In this document: piece after piece, positions 9,824 to 20,292 of the stretch | How the letters are laid out: the number at the start of each line of letters is the position of its first letter | Position numbering within the stretch: position 1 is the stretch's first letter | NCBI RefSeq assembly: GCF_013618635.1 | Contig: NZ_JABLSJ010000013.1 | Location: 1-64,000, forward strand | DNA: 64,000 nt | Origin: Thalassobacillus sp. CUG 92003 | GTDB lineage: Bacteria > Bacillota > Bacilli > Bacillales > Halobacillaceae | Direction of reading: 5' to 3' | Made by a program: the position numbers and the translations under genes | The notes under the pieces: model-generated | What the model was told of the DNA's origin: nothing | What the model saw: the letters and a program-made list of their open reading frames with translations, nothing else | The model's database searches: none

Positions 9824-12103
9824 ATGGTTAAAAAAGGTCGTATTGCTGCCTTTTTTCTTATTGTGATGATAATTGGCGCACTAATTGGCACGACCGTGAC
9901 AGGGGTGACCAAGGATATTAAACTTGGTTTGGACCTGCAAGGCGGGTTTGAAGTATTATACGAGGTTGAGCCTTTAAACGAAGGTCAGGAAGTTAACGAA
10001 ACAGTCATGGAAGCAACGGTTGAATCGTTACGCGAACGTGTTGACGTGTTAGGTATCAGTGAAACGAATATTGCCATTGAAGGCGAAAACCGTATCCGCG
10101 TTCAGCTTGCGGGAGTCGAAAACCAATCGGAAGCCCGAGAACTTCTCTCGACAACAGCTGAGCTTTCTTTCCGTGGTGTTGAAGGGAAGGAGTATATGGA
10201 TGGTTCTGACATCGTGGAAGGGAGCGCCTCTCAATCCTACAATGATATGAACCAGCCGATCGTCACCCTGGATGTGAAGAGTGCTTCTGATTTCTATGAT
10301 GTGACGAATGAAATTTATAACAAAGATCCGATACCTGATGCCCCATATCCGCCCAATTTATTAGTGATTTGGCTGGATTACGATGAAGAGAGCTCGTTTG
10401 CTGAGGAATACGGCAAAGAAGATCCTGCCTACATATCCGCCCCGGCTATTAATAATGGGCCAATACGCAGTAACCAAGTCATGATTGAAGGACCGGATTT
10501 CACGGTTGAATCGGCCAAGCAGCTTGCTGATATTATCAATTCCGGCTCGCTCCCCGTCGATTTAGAAGAAATGTACTCCACCTCAGTAGGAGCTCAATTC
10601 GGTGAACAGGCCATGAATAAGACGATATTCGCCGGATTTCTTGGAATCGGTATTATCTTCTTGTACATGATGGGTTACTACCGTTTTCCTGGGGTGATCG
10701 CGAGTGTAACCCTGTCCGCTTACATTTATTTGATTCTAGTCGTGTTCGAATGGATGAACGGGGTCCTGACTTTGCCGGGCATTGCCGCGTTAATCCTCGG
10801 TGTTGGTATGGCAGTCGATGCTAATATCATTACGTATGAACGCATTAAAGAAGAACTGAAATCAGGTAAAACATTGCAATCAGCGTTTAAAGCAGGTAAT
10901 CAGCGCTCGCTTTCGACCATTTTGGATGCGAACATTACGACCTTGATTGCAGCGGCTGTACTCTTTATCTTCGGAACAAGTTCAGTCAAAGGATTTGCGA
11001 CGATGCTCATTGTCAGCATCCTCGTCAGCTTTATTACAGCGGTGTACGGCACGCGATTATTCATGGCCCTTTGGGTGAAAAGCCGTTTCTTGAATAAACG
11101 GCCAGGTTGGTTTGGCGTGAAACGTGACGAGATCCATGATATTGAAGAAGGGGAAGAAGTGGAACCGACCTTTTTTGGACGACGTTTCGATTTTGTTAAA
11201 TACCGGAAGCTCTTTTTCACCCTCTCGATGGCGCTCGTTACAGCCGGCATAATTGCATTGGCGGTCTTCCGCTTAAATCTGGGAATTGACTTTTCACACG
11301 GCTCTCGAGTTGAACTCCTTGCTGATCAACAAGTCGATACGGAAGAAATAAATAATACGATGCAAGAAGAATTCAATATAGAACCCGAAAAAGTGATCAT
11401 GTCAGGCGACAACAACGAAATTGCCGTGGCGCGTTTTGATACGGTTTTAAGTGAAGACAAAATTGCAGAAGTCAAATCCTATTACAATGAACAATTCGGC
11501 AACGAACCCAACGTGAGTACCGTGTCGCCTGTAGTTGCAAAGGAACTGGCTAAAAATGCGGCCCTTGCCGTACTGTATGCTTCAATCGGCATCATCATTT
11601 ATGTTACGATCCGATTTGAAATATTCTTCGCCATAACAGCGATTATTGCTTTGCTGCATGATGCATTCTTTATTCTCGCGCTGTTCAGTCTCACTCGTCT
11701 GGAGTTTGATATTACCATCATCGCAGCAATTCTGACGATTGTCGGTTATTCGGTCAACGATACGATTGTCACGTTCGATCGGATTAGGGAAAACTTGAAA
11801 TTGGAAAAGCGTGTGAAAACATTTAAAGAACTCGCTGCCATTGTGAATAAAAGTCTAATGCAAACAATGGCGCGCAGTATTAACACGGTCCTCACAGTGG
11901 TATTTGCTGCTGTTATGCTGTTGTTTTTCGGTGCTACCTCCATTACGAACTTTGCATTTGCTCTCGTTGTAGGTCTTGTAGCAGGTACCTATTCCTCCTT
12001 GTTCATCGCAGCTCAATTATGGCTGGTTACAAGAGGACGTAATATCAAGGACAAACCAATCCAGTATATTAAGAAGAAAAATACCGGTGGCCCACAAGTC
12101 TAA
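9824..12103 (+). CDS. secDF: Protein translocase SecDF (fused)
   Basis: The product is 759 aa, a natural fusion of SecD and SecF with 12 membrane helices, as in other bacilli. It uses the ion motive force to complete Sec-dependent export. The SecD part has GLDLQGGFEVLYEV and GVGMAVDANIITYERIKEE; the SecF part starts near residue 450 with GIDFSHGSRVEL and has VGYSVNDTIVTFDRIREN. The extracellular P1 domain is rich in Asp and Glu, which fits a halophile. AAAGGAGG precedes the ATG. It has its own promoter and terminator. Confidence 0.97.
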   Translation: MVKKGRIAAFFLIVMIIGALIGTTVTGVTKDIKLGLDLQGGFEVLYEVEPLNEGQEVNETVMEATVESLRERVDVLGISETNIAIEGENRIRVQLAGVENQSEARELLSTTAELSFRGVEGKEYMDGSDIVEGSASQSYNDMNQPIVTLDVKSASDFYDVTNEIYNKDPIPDAPYPPNLLVIWLDYDEESSFAEEYGKEDPAYISAPAINNGPIRSNQVMIEGPDFTVESAKQLADIINSGSLPVDLEEMYSTSVGAQFGEQAMNKTIFAGFLGIGIIFLYMMGYYRFPGVIASVTLSAYIYLILVVFEWMNGVLTLPGIAALILGVGMAVDANIITYERIKEELKSGKTLQSAFKAGNQRSLSTILDANITTLIAAAVLFIFGTSSVKGFATMLIVSILVSFITAVYGTRLFMALWVKSRFLNKRPGWFGVKRDEIHDIEEGEEVEPTFFGRRFDFVKYRKLFFTLSMALVTAGIIALAVFRLNLGIDFSHGSRVELLADQQVDTEEINNTMQEEFNIEPEKVIMSGDNNEIAVARFDTVLSEDKIAEVKSYYNEQFGNEPNVSTVSPVVAKELAKNAALAVLYASIGIIIYVTIRFEIFFAITAIIALLHDAFFILALFSLTRLEFDITIIAAILTIVGYSVNDTIVTFDRIRENLKLEKRVKTFKELAAIVNKSLMQTMARSINTVLTVVFAAVMLLFFGATSITNFAFALVVGLVAGTYSSLFIAAQLWLVTRGRNIKDKPIQYIKKKNTGGPQV

Positions 12104-12161
12104 GGGGCAGACTCTATTAAATCTTAGTGTTTGGGTTGAGCCGTTCAACAAAACGTTTGTT

Positions 12162-12199
12162 AAAGAGTCGTAATCTGAGATGATTACGACTCTTTTATT
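12162..12199 (+). terminator. Terminator of secDF
   Basis: A 14-bp stem (AAAGAGTCGTAATC at 12162-12175 with 12182-12195) is followed by TTTTATT, 60 nt after the secDF stop. Confidence 0.85.
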
Positions 12200-12294
12200 C
12201 GGTGATTCAAGGATTGCTGATTCGACATGCAGGGTAATGATATACTGTAACCACTACTATTCATACAGTAGTTAGGAAAAAGGAGGCATGCGAG

Positions 12295-12642
12295 ATGAGA
12301 GGTCAATCTTATATCATTTTGGCTCTGATATTTGCGTTGTTAATTGCGATTTTTGCAGTCATTAATGTAGAGCCGGTTGAAGTTAATTATCTTTTTGGAA
12401 CTGGAGAAGCCCCGTTGATTCTGGTTATCATTATTTCTGTTTTAATGGGTGGGCTGATAACGGCGTCTGTCGGAGCGGTCAAATACTTTAAATTGCAGAG
12501 AGAAAATAAAGGGCTGCGCCAACACGCGACCACGTCTTCGGAGCGAAGCAAAGAAAGTTCTCTGTCTAATGAAGAGCCAACATACGAAGAATCCCCATCT
12601 AAGATAGATCGTGAGACCAAGCAGGATGATCGTTCATCATGA
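12295..12642 (+). CDS. yrvD: LapA domain membrane protein (YrvD-like)
   Basis: The product is 115 aa. Two membrane helices (about 5-25 and 40-62) carry the LapA/DUF1049 signature (FAVINVEPVEVNYLFG, then PLILVIIISVLMGGLI). A hydrophilic charged tail (about 66-115) follows. E. coli LapA/LapB homologues act in envelope assembly, but YrvD function in Firmicutes is unknown. GGAGG precedes the ATG. It lies directly before recJ as in B. subtilis. Confidence 0.8.
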   Translation: MRGQSYIILALIFALLIAIFAVINVEPVEVNYLFGTGEAPLILVIIISVLMGGLITASVGAVKYFKLQRENKGLRQHATTSSERSKESSLSNEEPTYEESPSKIDRETKQDDRSS

Positions 12643-12650
12643 TACCGAAT

Positions 12651-12693
12651 TTGCTCCCCCTGACTCGCTCTTGTATAATGGTTGAGTCAGGGG
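12651..12693 (+). promoter_or_regulatory. recJ promoter inside a perfect inverted repeat
   Basis: TTGCTC (12651-12656), 17 bp and TATAAT (12674-12679) form a sigma-A promoter. Perfect 10-bp arms CCCCTGACTC (12657-12666) and GAGTCAGGGG (12684-12693) bracket the -10 box, and the right arm includes the AGGGG part of the recJ ribosome-binding site. This could be an operator. In read-through mRNA from yrvD it could form a hairpin that hides the ribosome-binding site. Confidence 0.6.
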
Positions 12694-12700
12694 TGAAATT

Positions 12701-15028
12701 ATGCTTGCGAGTAAAATGAAATGGAACTTTACATATAATCAAGCGTCAAAAGACGAATCAGATAAGCAGCAAATGGGCCAGATTGCAGACCGTTTGCTAC
12801 ATATGCGTAATGTTAAGGATCAATCAGCTGTAAACCGTTTCATTAAGCCATCTTTAGACGATCTCCATGATCCCTTTTTGATTAGTGATATGGAGAAAGC
12901 GGTCAATCGGATACATAAAGCCATTGAGAATGATGAAAAACTGCTGGTTTTTGGTGATTATGATGCGGATGGGGTTTGTTCGACGGCAGTTATGATGGAA
13001 GCATTAATGGATGCAGGTGCAGATTGTGATTTTTATATACCGAATCGATTCACTGAGGGATATGGACCGAATGAACCGGCATTTCAATCAGCGAAAGATG
13101 CGGGAGTTTCCGTTATCATTACAGTAGATACAGGAATTGCTGCAATCGATGAAGCTAATGCTGCACGTGAGATGGGGATTGATCTGATCATCACTGACCA
13201 CCACGAGGTCCAAGAGGAGCTTCCTGATGCATTTGCAATTGTTCATCCTAAAACGTCACCTCAGTACCCTTTTAAAGAGCTTGCCGGTGTAGGAGTAGCT
13301 TTCAAATTCGCGCATGCCCTTCATGGGCGGTTGCCCGAAGAGCTGCTTGAATTTGTGGCGGTTGGGACGATCGCTGACCTTGTCCCCTTACAAGAGGAGA
13401 ACAGAAACCTTGTATGGCATGGCTTAAAAAAAATTAACCTGTCGACACGTCCTGGTATCCAAGCACTGAAACGGGTTGCTGGGGTGGAAGATGCGATTGA
13501 CGAGGAAGCCATTGGATTCATGCTTGCGCCGCGGTTGAATGCAGTGGGCAGACTCCAGTCGGCTGATCCTGCTGTCGATCTGCTGCTGTCTAAGAATGCT
13601 GAAGAATCGTTGAACGTGGCTCAAATGATTGATGAGTTGAACAACGAAAGAAAGAATATGGTCCAATCGATTGCACAAGAAGCTGAACAAATGCTGATGT
13701 CAGAAGGTATTGAGGATAATCAGTACGCCATTGTCGTAGCAAAAGAAGGCTGGAATCCCGGTGTGCTTGGCATTGTCGCTTCAAAATTGGTTAACCGGTT
13801 TGATCGTCCAGCCATTGTGCTCGGTATCGATGCTGAGACAGGGGTGGCAAAAGGTTCTGCCAGAAGTATCGAGGCGTTTGATTTATTCAGCAATTGTATG
13901 AAACTTAAACATTTGTTCACCCAATTTGGCGGCCACGCTCAGGCAGCTGGGATGACGCTTCCGGTAGGTAACATTGCAGAAGTCAGGAAGCAGTTGAATG
14001 AGTTAGCTGATGCATTACTGGAACCAGAAGATTTCAAACAGTCGCTTCAAGTTGATATGAGCTTGGACATTGCAAGCGTAGATTTATCCCAATTAGAGGA
14101 GATCAATCAACTTCGACCGTTTGGGATGGGAAACCCGAAGCCGATCTTTCATCTTGAACAAGCACCGAAAGAAATAAGACGCATTGGCAGCAAGCAAAAT
14201 CATCTCAAGTTTCAATTTCAGAAAGAAGGACGTAAACTTGATGGGATTGCGTTCGGCTTCGGAGATGTGTATCCAGCCATCTCCCCGCATGCCAATTTGC
14301 AAGCCGTCGGCGAACTCAATGTAAACGAGTGGAACGGACGACGTAATGTACAAATTATGATCAAGGATCTCAAAATCGATGAATGGCAGCTATTTGATTA
14401 CCGTGGTTCGAAACATATTCACAAGCAAATCGATATTCCAGATAAGGAAAACCATATTGCGGTGAGTTTTCGCAACAATTCCAGCGCATTGCCTCTTCAG
14501 GTATTTCAACCCGAGGAGCTGTATGGCCTTCAGCATGTGGACGGCTTATGGGTGGTGGACCTTCCCTACAACCTCGACGCGTTTGCTCAAGTTGTCCGTC
14601 AGGTTCAGCCAGATAAGCTTATGGCGTGCTACAGAGTAGAAGATGGGGCATTTTTAAACACGATCCCAAAGCGAGAGCATTTTAAGTGGTTCTATGCAAT
14701 GTTGAAAAAAAAGGAAACGTTCGATATGAAGACCGATGGAGAGATATTAGCTGCTCGGAGCGGCTGGAACCATGATTTAGTTGAATTCGTTACCCAGGTG
14801 TTTTTTGAACTGGAGTTTGTTAGAATAGAGAATGGATTAGTATCACTGAATACTTCTCCATCAAAAAAAGAATTAAGTGAATCGCTGCTTTATCAAGAGA
14901 AATTTGAGCAACTACAAATTGAGCAAACCCTCTATTATTCAAGTTTTCCGGAGTTAAAACAGTGGCTGGATCAATATATATTAGAGCAACGGGATGCCGT
15001 GAAGGAGGAAGTCGCAAATGGATTATAA
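12701..15028 (+). CDS. recJ: Single-stranded-DNA-specific exonuclease RecJ
   Basis: The product is 775 aa, the long Bacillus form. It is a 5'-3' ssDNA exonuclease of the DHH phosphoesterase superfamily used in recombination and repair. Catalytic motifs are [10 protein letters not shown] (about 85-94) and TDHHEV (about 164-169), followed by the DHHA1 domain ([10 protein letters not shown]), an OB domain ([12 protein letters not shown]) and a C-terminal extension of about 220 residues found in Firmicutes. AGGGGTG precedes the ATG. The last 11 nt overlap the start of apt, which carries its own GGAGGAAG site. Confidence 0.96.
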   Translation: MLASKMKWNFTYNQASKDESDKQQMGQIADRLLHMRNVKDQSAVNRFIKPSLDDLHDPFLISDMEKAVNRIHKAIENDEKLLVFGDYDADGVCSTAVMMEALMDAGADCDFYIPNRFTEGYGPNEPAFQSAKDAGVSVIITVDTGIAAIDEANAAREMGIDLIITDHHEVQEELPDAFAIVHPKTSPQYPFKELAGVGVAFKFAHALHGRLPEELLEFVAVGTIADLVPLQEENRNLVWHGLKKINLSTRPGIQALKRVAGVEDAIDEEAIGFMLAPRLNAVGRLQSADPAVDLLLSKNAEESLNVAQMIDELNNERKNMVQSIAQEAEQMLMSEGIEDNQYAIVVAKEGWNPGVLGIVASKLVNRFDRPAIVLGIDAETGVAKGSARSIEAFDLFSNCMKLKHLFTQFGGHAQAAGMTLPVGNIAEVRKQLNELADALLEPEDFKQSLQVDMSLDIASVDLSQLEEINQLRPFGMGNPKPIFHLEQAPKEIRRIGSKQNHLKFQFQKEGRKLDGIAFGFGDVYPAISPHANLQAVGELNVNEWNGRRNVQIMIKDLKIDEWQLFDYRGSKHIHKQIDIPDKENHIAVSFRNNSSALPLQVFQPEELYGLQHVDGLWVVDLPYNLDAFAQVVRQVQPDKLMACYRVEDGAFLNTIPKREHFKWFYAMLKKKETFDMKTDGEILAARSGWNHDLVEFVTQVFFELEFVRIENGLVSLNTSPSKKELSESLLYQEKFEQLQIEQTLYYSSFPELKQWLDQYILEQRDAVKEEVANGL

Positions 15029-15530
15029 GGAACACATTGCTATTGTCGAGGATTGGCCAAAAGAAGGTATAAAGTTTAAAGATATCACGCCATTGATGGA
15101 TAATGGGAAAGCTTTCAAATCAGCAGTAGATGATATTGTGGAATATGCTAAAACGCAGGAAATCGATCTCGTTGTGGGCCCTGAAGCACGAGGGTTCATT
15201 GTCGGATGTCCCGTTTCTTATGCTCTCGAAATCGGTTTCGCCCCGGTTCGTAAAGAAGGTAAGCTTCCTCGCGAGACGATCCAGACAGATTACGGTTTGG
15301 AATACGGAAAAGATGTTTTAACGATTCATAAAGATGCCATAAAACCAGGCCAGCGCGTTTTAATCATAGATGACCTCCTAGCGACCGGGGGAACGATTGA
15401 GGCGACGATCAATCTGGTTGAAGAATTGGGCGGAATTGTAGCCGGATGTGCCTTCCTAATCGAGCTTACGTACTTAGAGGGACGAAGTAAATTAGATGGC
15501 TATAACGTCCTCACTTTAATGCAATATTAA
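15018..15530 (+). CDS. apt: Adenine phosphoribosyltransferase
   Basis: The product is 170 aa. It makes AMP from adenine and PRPP (purine salvage). The PRPP-binding motif [13 protein letters not shown] (about 114-126) and the adenine-binding GPEARGFI region are intact. It overlaps recJ by 11 nt and is the last gene before a terminator; relA follows with its own promoter. This recJ-apt-relA order is conserved in bacilli. Confidence 0.97.
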   Translation: MDYKEHIAIVEDWPKEGIKFKDITPLMDNGKAFKSAVDDIVEYAKTQEIDLVVGPEARGFIVGCPVSYALEIGFAPVRKEGKLPRETIQTDYGLEYGKDVLTIHKDAIKPGQRVLIIDDLLATGGTIEATINLVEELGGIVAGCAFLIELTYLEGRSKLDGYNVLTLMQY

Positions 15531-15536
15531 TTAACG

Positions 15537-15568
15537 AAGGAGTGCCCGCTTAGGGGTGCTCCTTGTTT
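15537..15568 (+). terminator. Terminator after apt
   Basis: An 11-bp stem with two G-U pairs (15537-15547 with 15554-15564) is followed by TGTTTAT. The U-tract is weak, so read-through into relA is possible. Confidence 0.6.
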
Positions 15569-15629
15569 ATCACCTGTATGGAGTCGATAAAGCTAATGGG
15601 AACGTATATATAGATAAGAAGTGTATTTC

Positions 15630-15658
15630 TTTACATTTTTCGATCTTTTTTTGATAAT
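15630..15658 (+). promoter_or_regulatory. Probable sigma-A promoter of relA
   Basis: TTTACA (15630-15635), 17 bp and GATAAT (15653-15658) lie in an A/T-rich stretch about 50 nt before the relA start. Confidence 0.5.
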
Positions 15659-15706
15659 AAGAAAAATGATGTTTGTTTTGAAAGTCTAAGGAACCAGGGT
15701 GATTAG

Positions 15707-17911
15707 ATGTCGAAAGATAATATTTTGACAGCTGAAGATGTCATACAATCAGCAAGCAGCTATTTGAATGAGGATAACCTCACGTTTATTCGCCGCGCTT
15801 ATGAGTTTGCCGAGCAGGCTCATAAAGATCAATACCGTAAGTCCGGCGAACCGTATATTCTGCATCCCATTCAAGTTGCAGGCATCCTTGTGAATCTTGA
15901 AATGGATCCGGAAACAATCGCCGGGGGTTTTTTACATGACGTCGTTGAGGATACAGACGTTTCCGTAGAGACACTGGAAGAACAGTTCAGCCATGAAGTA
16001 GGCATGCTTGTGGATGGTGTGACAAAGCTGGGAAAAATTAAATATAAATCAAAAGAAGCTCAGCAGGCAGAAAATCATCGCAAAATGTTTGTGGCTATGG
16101 CTAAAGACATGCGTGTCATCCTGATTAAACTTGCGGATCGACTGCATAACATGAGGACATTGAAACATCTTCCTTCTGATAAACAACGCCGTATTTCAAA
16201 CGAGACGTTGGAAATTTTTGCTCCTTTGGCTCATAGGCTTGGGATTTCCACTATTAAATGGGAATTAGAGGATACTGCTTTACGTTATCTCAACCCTCAG
16301 CAGTATTATCGCATTGTTCATTTGATGAAGCAAAAGCGTAATGAGCGGGAATATTATTTAGAAGATGTCATGAAGGAAATTGAACAACAACTGGAAGAAG
16401 TCAATATCGAGGCTGACTTGTCCGGACGCCCGAAACATCTTTACAGCATTTATCGCAAAATGGTATTACAAAATAAGCAGTTTAATGAAATATACGATTT
16501 ACTTGCCGTGCGCATCCTGGTTAATAGTATAAAAGATTGCTATGCTGTTCTCGGTATCATTCATACGTGCTGGAAACCGATGCCGGGGCGTTTCAAAGAC
16601 TATATCGCCATGCCTAAACCGAACCTTTACCAATCGTTGCATACAACGGTAATAGGTCCTAAAGGAGACCCACTTGAAGTGCAGATCCGGACACACGATA
16701 TGCATGAAATTGCAGAGTTCGGAATTGCAGCACACTGGGCTTATAAAGAAGGTGCCGATGTAGATTCGAATAAGAAATCGTTTGAAGATAAATTGACGTG
16801 GTTCCGGGAAATTCTGGAGTGGCAGAGCGAAACGCATGATGCTGAGGAATTCATGGAGTCATTGAAAGTGGATTTGTTTTCCGATATGGTGTATGTCTTC
16901 ACGCCTAAAGGGGATGTCATCGAGTTGCCTTCGGGCTCGGTACCGATCGATTTTGCTTACCGGATTCACACGGAGGTGGGCAATCAAACCATAGGCTCAA
17001 AAATCAATGGAAAAATGGAGCCCCTTGATTATCAATTGAACACAGGTGACATCGTGGAAGTCATGACATCCAAACATTCTTATGGCCCTTCAAAGGACTG
17101 GGTGAAGCTTGCCCAAACCTCGCAAGCTAAAAATAAAATAAAACAGTTCTTTAAAAAGCAGCGCAAAGATGAAAATATCACAAGAGGTAAAGATCTTGTG
17201 GAAAAAGAAATCCGGAATTTGGACATTAACCCGAAAGACGTCATGACCTCGGAGAACCTTGAACGTGTTGCTGAGAAGTTCAACTTTACAAGTGATGATG
17301 ACATGTATGCTGCGGTCGGCTATCAAGGGATTACAGCTGCTCAGATTGCGACAAGGTTAACGGAACGACTTCGCCAACGTCAGTTGAAAACGCAAGATCT
17401 TGAGGAGACCTTGGCGGACGTCAATACGAGTGAAAGTAAACCGAAGCCTTCACCGAAAAAGGATTCCGGCGTTCGTGTGGAAGGTGTCGATAACCTGTTA
17501 GTACGGCTATCGAAGTGTTGCAGCCCTGTGCCGGGTGATGATATTGTAGGCTATATTACAAAAGGTCGAGGTGTGTCGGTTCACCGGACGGATTGCCCAA
17601 ATGTGCAGACAGAAGAGGCTCAGTCCCGTCTCCTCCCCGTAGAATGGGAGAGTTCTGTAACAGCTTCAAAGCAGTACCATGTAGATTTGGAAATCTCCGG
17701 ATATGATAGACGAGGTTTATTGAATGAAGTATTGCAGTCTGTGAATGAAACAAAGACGAACATTACGGCGGTCTCGGGAAAATCGGATCGCAATAAAATG
17801 GCAACGATTCATATCACCATTCTGATTCAGAATATCAGTCATCTTAAGAAAGTCGTGGAACGTATCAAACAAATTCAAGACGTGTACACCGTCCGACGGG
17901 TCATGCAGTAA
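15707..17911 (+). CDS. relA: Bifunctional (p)ppGpp synthetase/hydrolase Rel
   Basis: The product is 734 aa, a full-length long RSH enzyme. The hydrolase domain has the HD motif FLHDVVED (about 76-82). The synthetase domain has [13 protein letters not shown] and YQSLHTT. The RFKD form (RxKD) is typical of enzymes that both make and degrade ppGpp. TGS (about 392-455), zinc-finger/helical (CCSPVPGD, then HRTDCPN) and C-terminal ACT domains (about 655-730) follow for ribosome sensing. It controls the stringent response to amino-acid starvation. The AGGGTG site and spacing support the ATG. dtd follows 15 nt later. Confidence 0.97.
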   Translation: MSKDNILTAEDVIQSASSYLNEDNLTFIRRAYEFAEQAHKDQYRKSGEPYILHPIQVAGILVNLEMDPETIAGGFLHDVVEDTDVSVETLEEQFSHEVGMLVDGVTKLGKIKYKSKEAQQAENHRKMFVAMAKDMRVILIKLADRLHNMRTLKHLPSDKQRRISNETLEIFAPLAHRLGISTIKWELEDTALRYLNPQQYYRIVHLMKQKRNEREYYLEDVMKEIEQQLEEVNIEADLSGRPKHLYSIYRKMVLQNKQFNEIYDLLAVRILVNSIKDCYAVLGIIHTCWKPMPGRFKDYIAMPKPNLYQSLHTTVIGPKGDPLEVQIRTHDMHEIAEFGIAAHWAYKEGADVDSNKKSFEDKLTWFREILEWQSETHDAEEFMESLKVDLFSDMVYVFTPKGDVIELPSGSVPIDFAYRIHTEVGNQTIGSKINGKMEPLDYQLNTGDIVEVMTSKHSYGPSKDWVKLAQTSQAKNKIKQFFKKQRKDENITRGKDLVEKEIRNLDINPKDVMTSENLERVAEKFNFTSDDDMYAAVGYQGITAAQIATRLTERLRQRQLKTQDLEETLADVNTSESKPKPSPKKDSGVRVEGVDNLLVRLSKCCSPVPGDDIVGYITKGRGVSVHRTDCPNVQTEEAQSRLLPVEWESSVTASKQYHVDLEISGYDRRGLLNEVLQSVNETKTNITAVSGKSDRNKMATIHITILIQNISHLKKVVERIKQIQDVYTVRRVMQ

Positions 17912-17926
17912 ACGAGGGGTATATAA

Positions 17927-18370
17927 ATGAAAGCTGTTATTCAAAGAGCTGAAAACGCTTCTGTCTCGGTAAATGAAGAAACGGTGGGACATATCGACTT
18001 CGGACTTGTGGTGTTATTAGGTGTAAGCCATGAGGATACAGAAGAAGATGCGACGTATCTTGTTAATAAAATTGTTAATTTGCGAATTTTTGAAGACGAG
18101 CATAATAAAATGAATCTTTCCCTGAAAGACGTAGGTGGAAAGGTTCTGTCAGTTTCGCAATTCACTCTCTTCGGTGATACGCGTAAAGGACGTCGTCCCA
18201 GCTTTATGAAGGCTGCGCCCCCCGAACAAGCTACGCAGTTATATGAAATTTTTAACGATTTGGTTGAATCAGAAGGAATTGAAGTGGAGACGGGGAGATT
18301 CGGAGAAATGATGAATGTGAATCTCACCAATCAAGGGCCCGTAACGTTAATCATTGATAGCAAGGAATAG
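17927..18370 (+). CDS. dtd: D-aminoacyl-tRNA deacylase
   Basis: The product is 147 aa. It hydrolyses D-aminoacyl-tRNAs (and glycyl-tRNA-Ala), a proofreading step in translation. The two active-site motifs are visible: [19 protein letters not shown] (about 77-95, containing the SQFTL motif) and the C-terminal NxGPVT motif as NQGPVT. It lies 15 nt after relA, cotranscribed, as in most bacilli, and ends before a strong bidirectional terminator. Confidence 0.96.
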   Translation: MKAVIQRAENASVSVNEETVGHIDFGLVVLLGVSHEDTEEDATYLVNKIVNLRIFEDEHNKMNLSLKDVGGKVLSVSQFTLFGDTRKGRRPSFMKAAPPEQATQLYEIFNDLVESEGIEVETGRFGEMMNVNLTNQGPVTLIIDSKE

Positions 18371-18417
18371 AATAGGAAGCGGCGTGGTTTGACGGAGCGT
18401 TCATGGAACACCACCCT

Positions 18418-18471
18418 AAAACACAAAAAATCCGAACATTTCGCTGAAATCGTTCGGATTTTTTGTGTTTT
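18418..18471. terminator. Bidirectional terminator between dtd and yrvJ
   Basis: A perfect 20-bp stem (18418-18437 with 18452-18471) extends further inward through ATTTC/GAAAT around a GCT loop. A and T tracts lie at the outer part of the stem. It serves both converging genes. Confidence 0.92.
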
Positions 18472-18473
18472 AT

Positions 18474-19748
18474 TTAGTCTGTAAAGTAAGCTTTTAATCC
18501 ATCATGAATGCCATCCGTGACATTCTCTTGATAAGCGGAGGTTTGTACATATTGCTCCTCATAGGAGGTAGACAGAAAGCCCAGTTCTAATAAAAGGGAA
18601 GGGACCTGTGGTTCTCTGATCATGTGATAATTTGAAGCTGAATACCCTCTGTCGGTCATACCCGTGGCATCGATCATAGCAATATGAACCATGTTAGCCA
18701 GATGCTCGTTTTCGTTTCCATTATAAAATGTACTGATACCAGAAGCGTTTTGCACATGAGGCGCGCTATTATAATGAAGGCTGATAAAGGCATCAGGCTT
18801 GGACGTGTTTGCGAACGAGGACCTCGCTGCTAAGGATAAATACTGATCATCATCTCTGGTCAAAAGCACGTTAGCTCCGGATTGTTCGAGTTTTTTCATC
18901 AAAGTCAAGGCTGTATCCAGATTGAGCGTTTTCTCATAGGTGCCGTTTATACCAATGGTGCCTGAGTCTCTTCCACCGTGACCCGGATCGATCATGACGG
19001 TCTTATTTTTTAAGCCATCCTGATTAGTGGTTTCAGATTGACTCGAGCCTTTTATGGAAACGAGCCAACCCGCTACGTAAGCTGTTCCATTTTCGGTTTG
19101 AATGTGATACCAATCATTTTGCTTTTCTATGACGTCAAAGCGTTCGCCTGCATCCCGTTGGCCGATAACTTTATGATTTGTGGACGGCCCCGCTCTTAAG
19201 TTCGTAGCATTATATTGCAGGGTCGCTATGCTTTGCTCAGCATTGACAGAGGTATCGGACGAATTGGACGTATCACGATTGTCAGAGGGTTTGGTCGCTA
19301 ACGCGGTGTAATCGCGATGGATCCACCCGTTTACGCCCTCATATGAAATATGTAACCAATTGTCTCTTTGCTCAAGCAGTTCGACCTCGTCACCTTCCAT
19401 GAGATACCCTTTGATAGCCGACTGTGTAGTGGCTTCTGACCGTATCCTTAAATGGTCTACGTTACAAGTGGTGACGTGCTCCTCCTGAAATTGCACATGC
19501 TGCTTTGCTATCCAGCCGGTCGTGTCGTTCCAATTTATTTTCACCCAATCTTCCTTGGTCTCCTGTACGCTGAACGTATCATCTTGATGGACCGTACCCG
19601 TTTGGTTGTAATCGAGGCCTGGACCGCTGCGCACATTTAATGTATCCACCTCAACAAGGACTTCATTTGCTTGAATGGATGAAGCGGAAGAGCCAAGCAA
19701 TATTAAGAAGACTGCAATAAATGTAATTGAATACCATATTTTTGCCAA
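18474..19748 (-). CDS. yrvJ: N-acetylmuramoyl-L-alanine amidase with three SH3b domains (YrvJ-like)
   Basis: The product is 424 aa and secreted. A signal peptide (about 1-28) is followed by three bacterial SH3 domains (NVRSGPG, RIRSEAT and NLRAGPS signatures) and a C-terminal Amidase_3 domain (about 255-424). The zinc ligands are in DPGHGG, TYEKT, SLHYNS and LELGFL. It cleaves the amide between muramic acid and the stem peptide. I chose a TTG start at 19748 because GAAAGGGTGG sits just upstream and the signal peptide then begins directly. Longer in-frame starts add an unlikely leader. Position between dtd and hisS is as in B. subtilis. Confidence 0.88.
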   Translation of the reverse strand: MAKIWYSITFIAVFLILLGSSASSIQANEVLVEVDTLNVRSGPGLDYNQTGTVHQDDTFSVQETKEDWVKINWNDTTGWIAKQHVQFQEEHVTTCNVDHLRIRSEATTQSAIKGYLMEGDEVELLEQRDNWLHISYEGVNGWIHRDYTALATKPSDNRDTSNSSDTSVNAEQSIATLQYNATNLRAGPSTNHKVIGQRDAGERFDVIEKQNDWYHIQTENGTAYVAGWLVSIKGSSQSETTNQDGLKNKTVMIDPGHGGRDSGTIGINGTYEKTLNLDTALTLMKKLEQSGANVLLTRDDDQYLSLAARSSFANTSKPDAFISLHYNSAPHVQNASGISTFYNGNENEHLANMVHIAMIDATGMTDRGYSASNYHMIREPQVPSLLLELGFLSTSYEEQYVQTSAYQENVTDGIHDGLKAYFTD

Positions 19749-19953
19749 CTTACCACCCTTTCTCATGATTGTCATATAAAAACATATTCTATAGTACCCG
19801 GTTATTTCCTTCCCACTAACTGAATAAACTCCAATTTTTGAGTCTCCTTGAAAGAGTAGTTTCATAAGAGCGTTCGATTCAAGATTTCAGAGTGATGGGT
19901 CTCAAGTTAACAGACCAAATTACATGAAACTTTGTGATATTCAACAGGAAGAC

Positions 19954-19982
19954 TTGACAATAAGGATGACGACGCTTATGAT
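19954..19982 (+). promoter_or_regulatory. Sigma-A promoter of the hisS-aspS T-box transcript
   Basis: TTGACA (19954-19959), a 17-bp spacer and TATGAT (19977-19982). The start would be near 19990, giving a leader of about 300 nt that contains the T-box. Confidence 0.8.
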
Positions 19983-19989
19983 TAAAATC

Positions 19990-20255
19990 AATTCTATAAT
20001 TCGTTTAGAACCAGAGATGGAAAAAGTAACTGAGAGACGCGTGTTCAGAGAGGAAAAACCACTGGCTGGAAGTTTTTCTGCACAATGACTCAGTGAAAGA
20101 CATTCCTGAGGTTTCATATCGAAAAATGAGTAGGTATGGACGTATACAGGCGTTAACTGTTTGAGCGGAAGTGTATACATTAGAAGCACTTCAATCAGGG
20201 TGGCAACGCGGGTCAATTCCCGTCCCTTTTTCTAAGGAAAAAGGGACGGGAATTT
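19990..20255 (+). promoter_or_regulatory. T-box leader of hisS-aspS
   Basis: The T-box core AGGGTGGCAACGCG lies at 20197-20210. The intrinsic terminator is a 16-bp-plus GC-rich stem (20215-20252) followed by a T-run. The stem I apical motif GGCTGGAAG (20074-20082) precedes the specifier region AAAGACATTCC. Within it GAC (Asp, 20099-20101) overlaps CAT (His, 20101-20103). The discriminator-sensing bulge reads UGGC, which pairs with G73 of tRNA-Asp rather than C73 of bacterial tRNA-His. Uncharged tRNA-Asp, possibly also tRNA-His, should therefore stabilise the antiterminator. Confidence 0.92.
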
Positions 20256-20292
20256 TTTGTTGTCTCAAAAATCGATTAAAGGAGGCTTAATC

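Noticed and set aside
12241-12272. Interleaved short dyads (TACTGTA/TACAGTA and ACTACT/AGTAGT) before yrvD
   Set aside because: Only 6-7 bp arms in A/T-rich sequence; they could be chance and I cannot find a matching promoter with good spacing.
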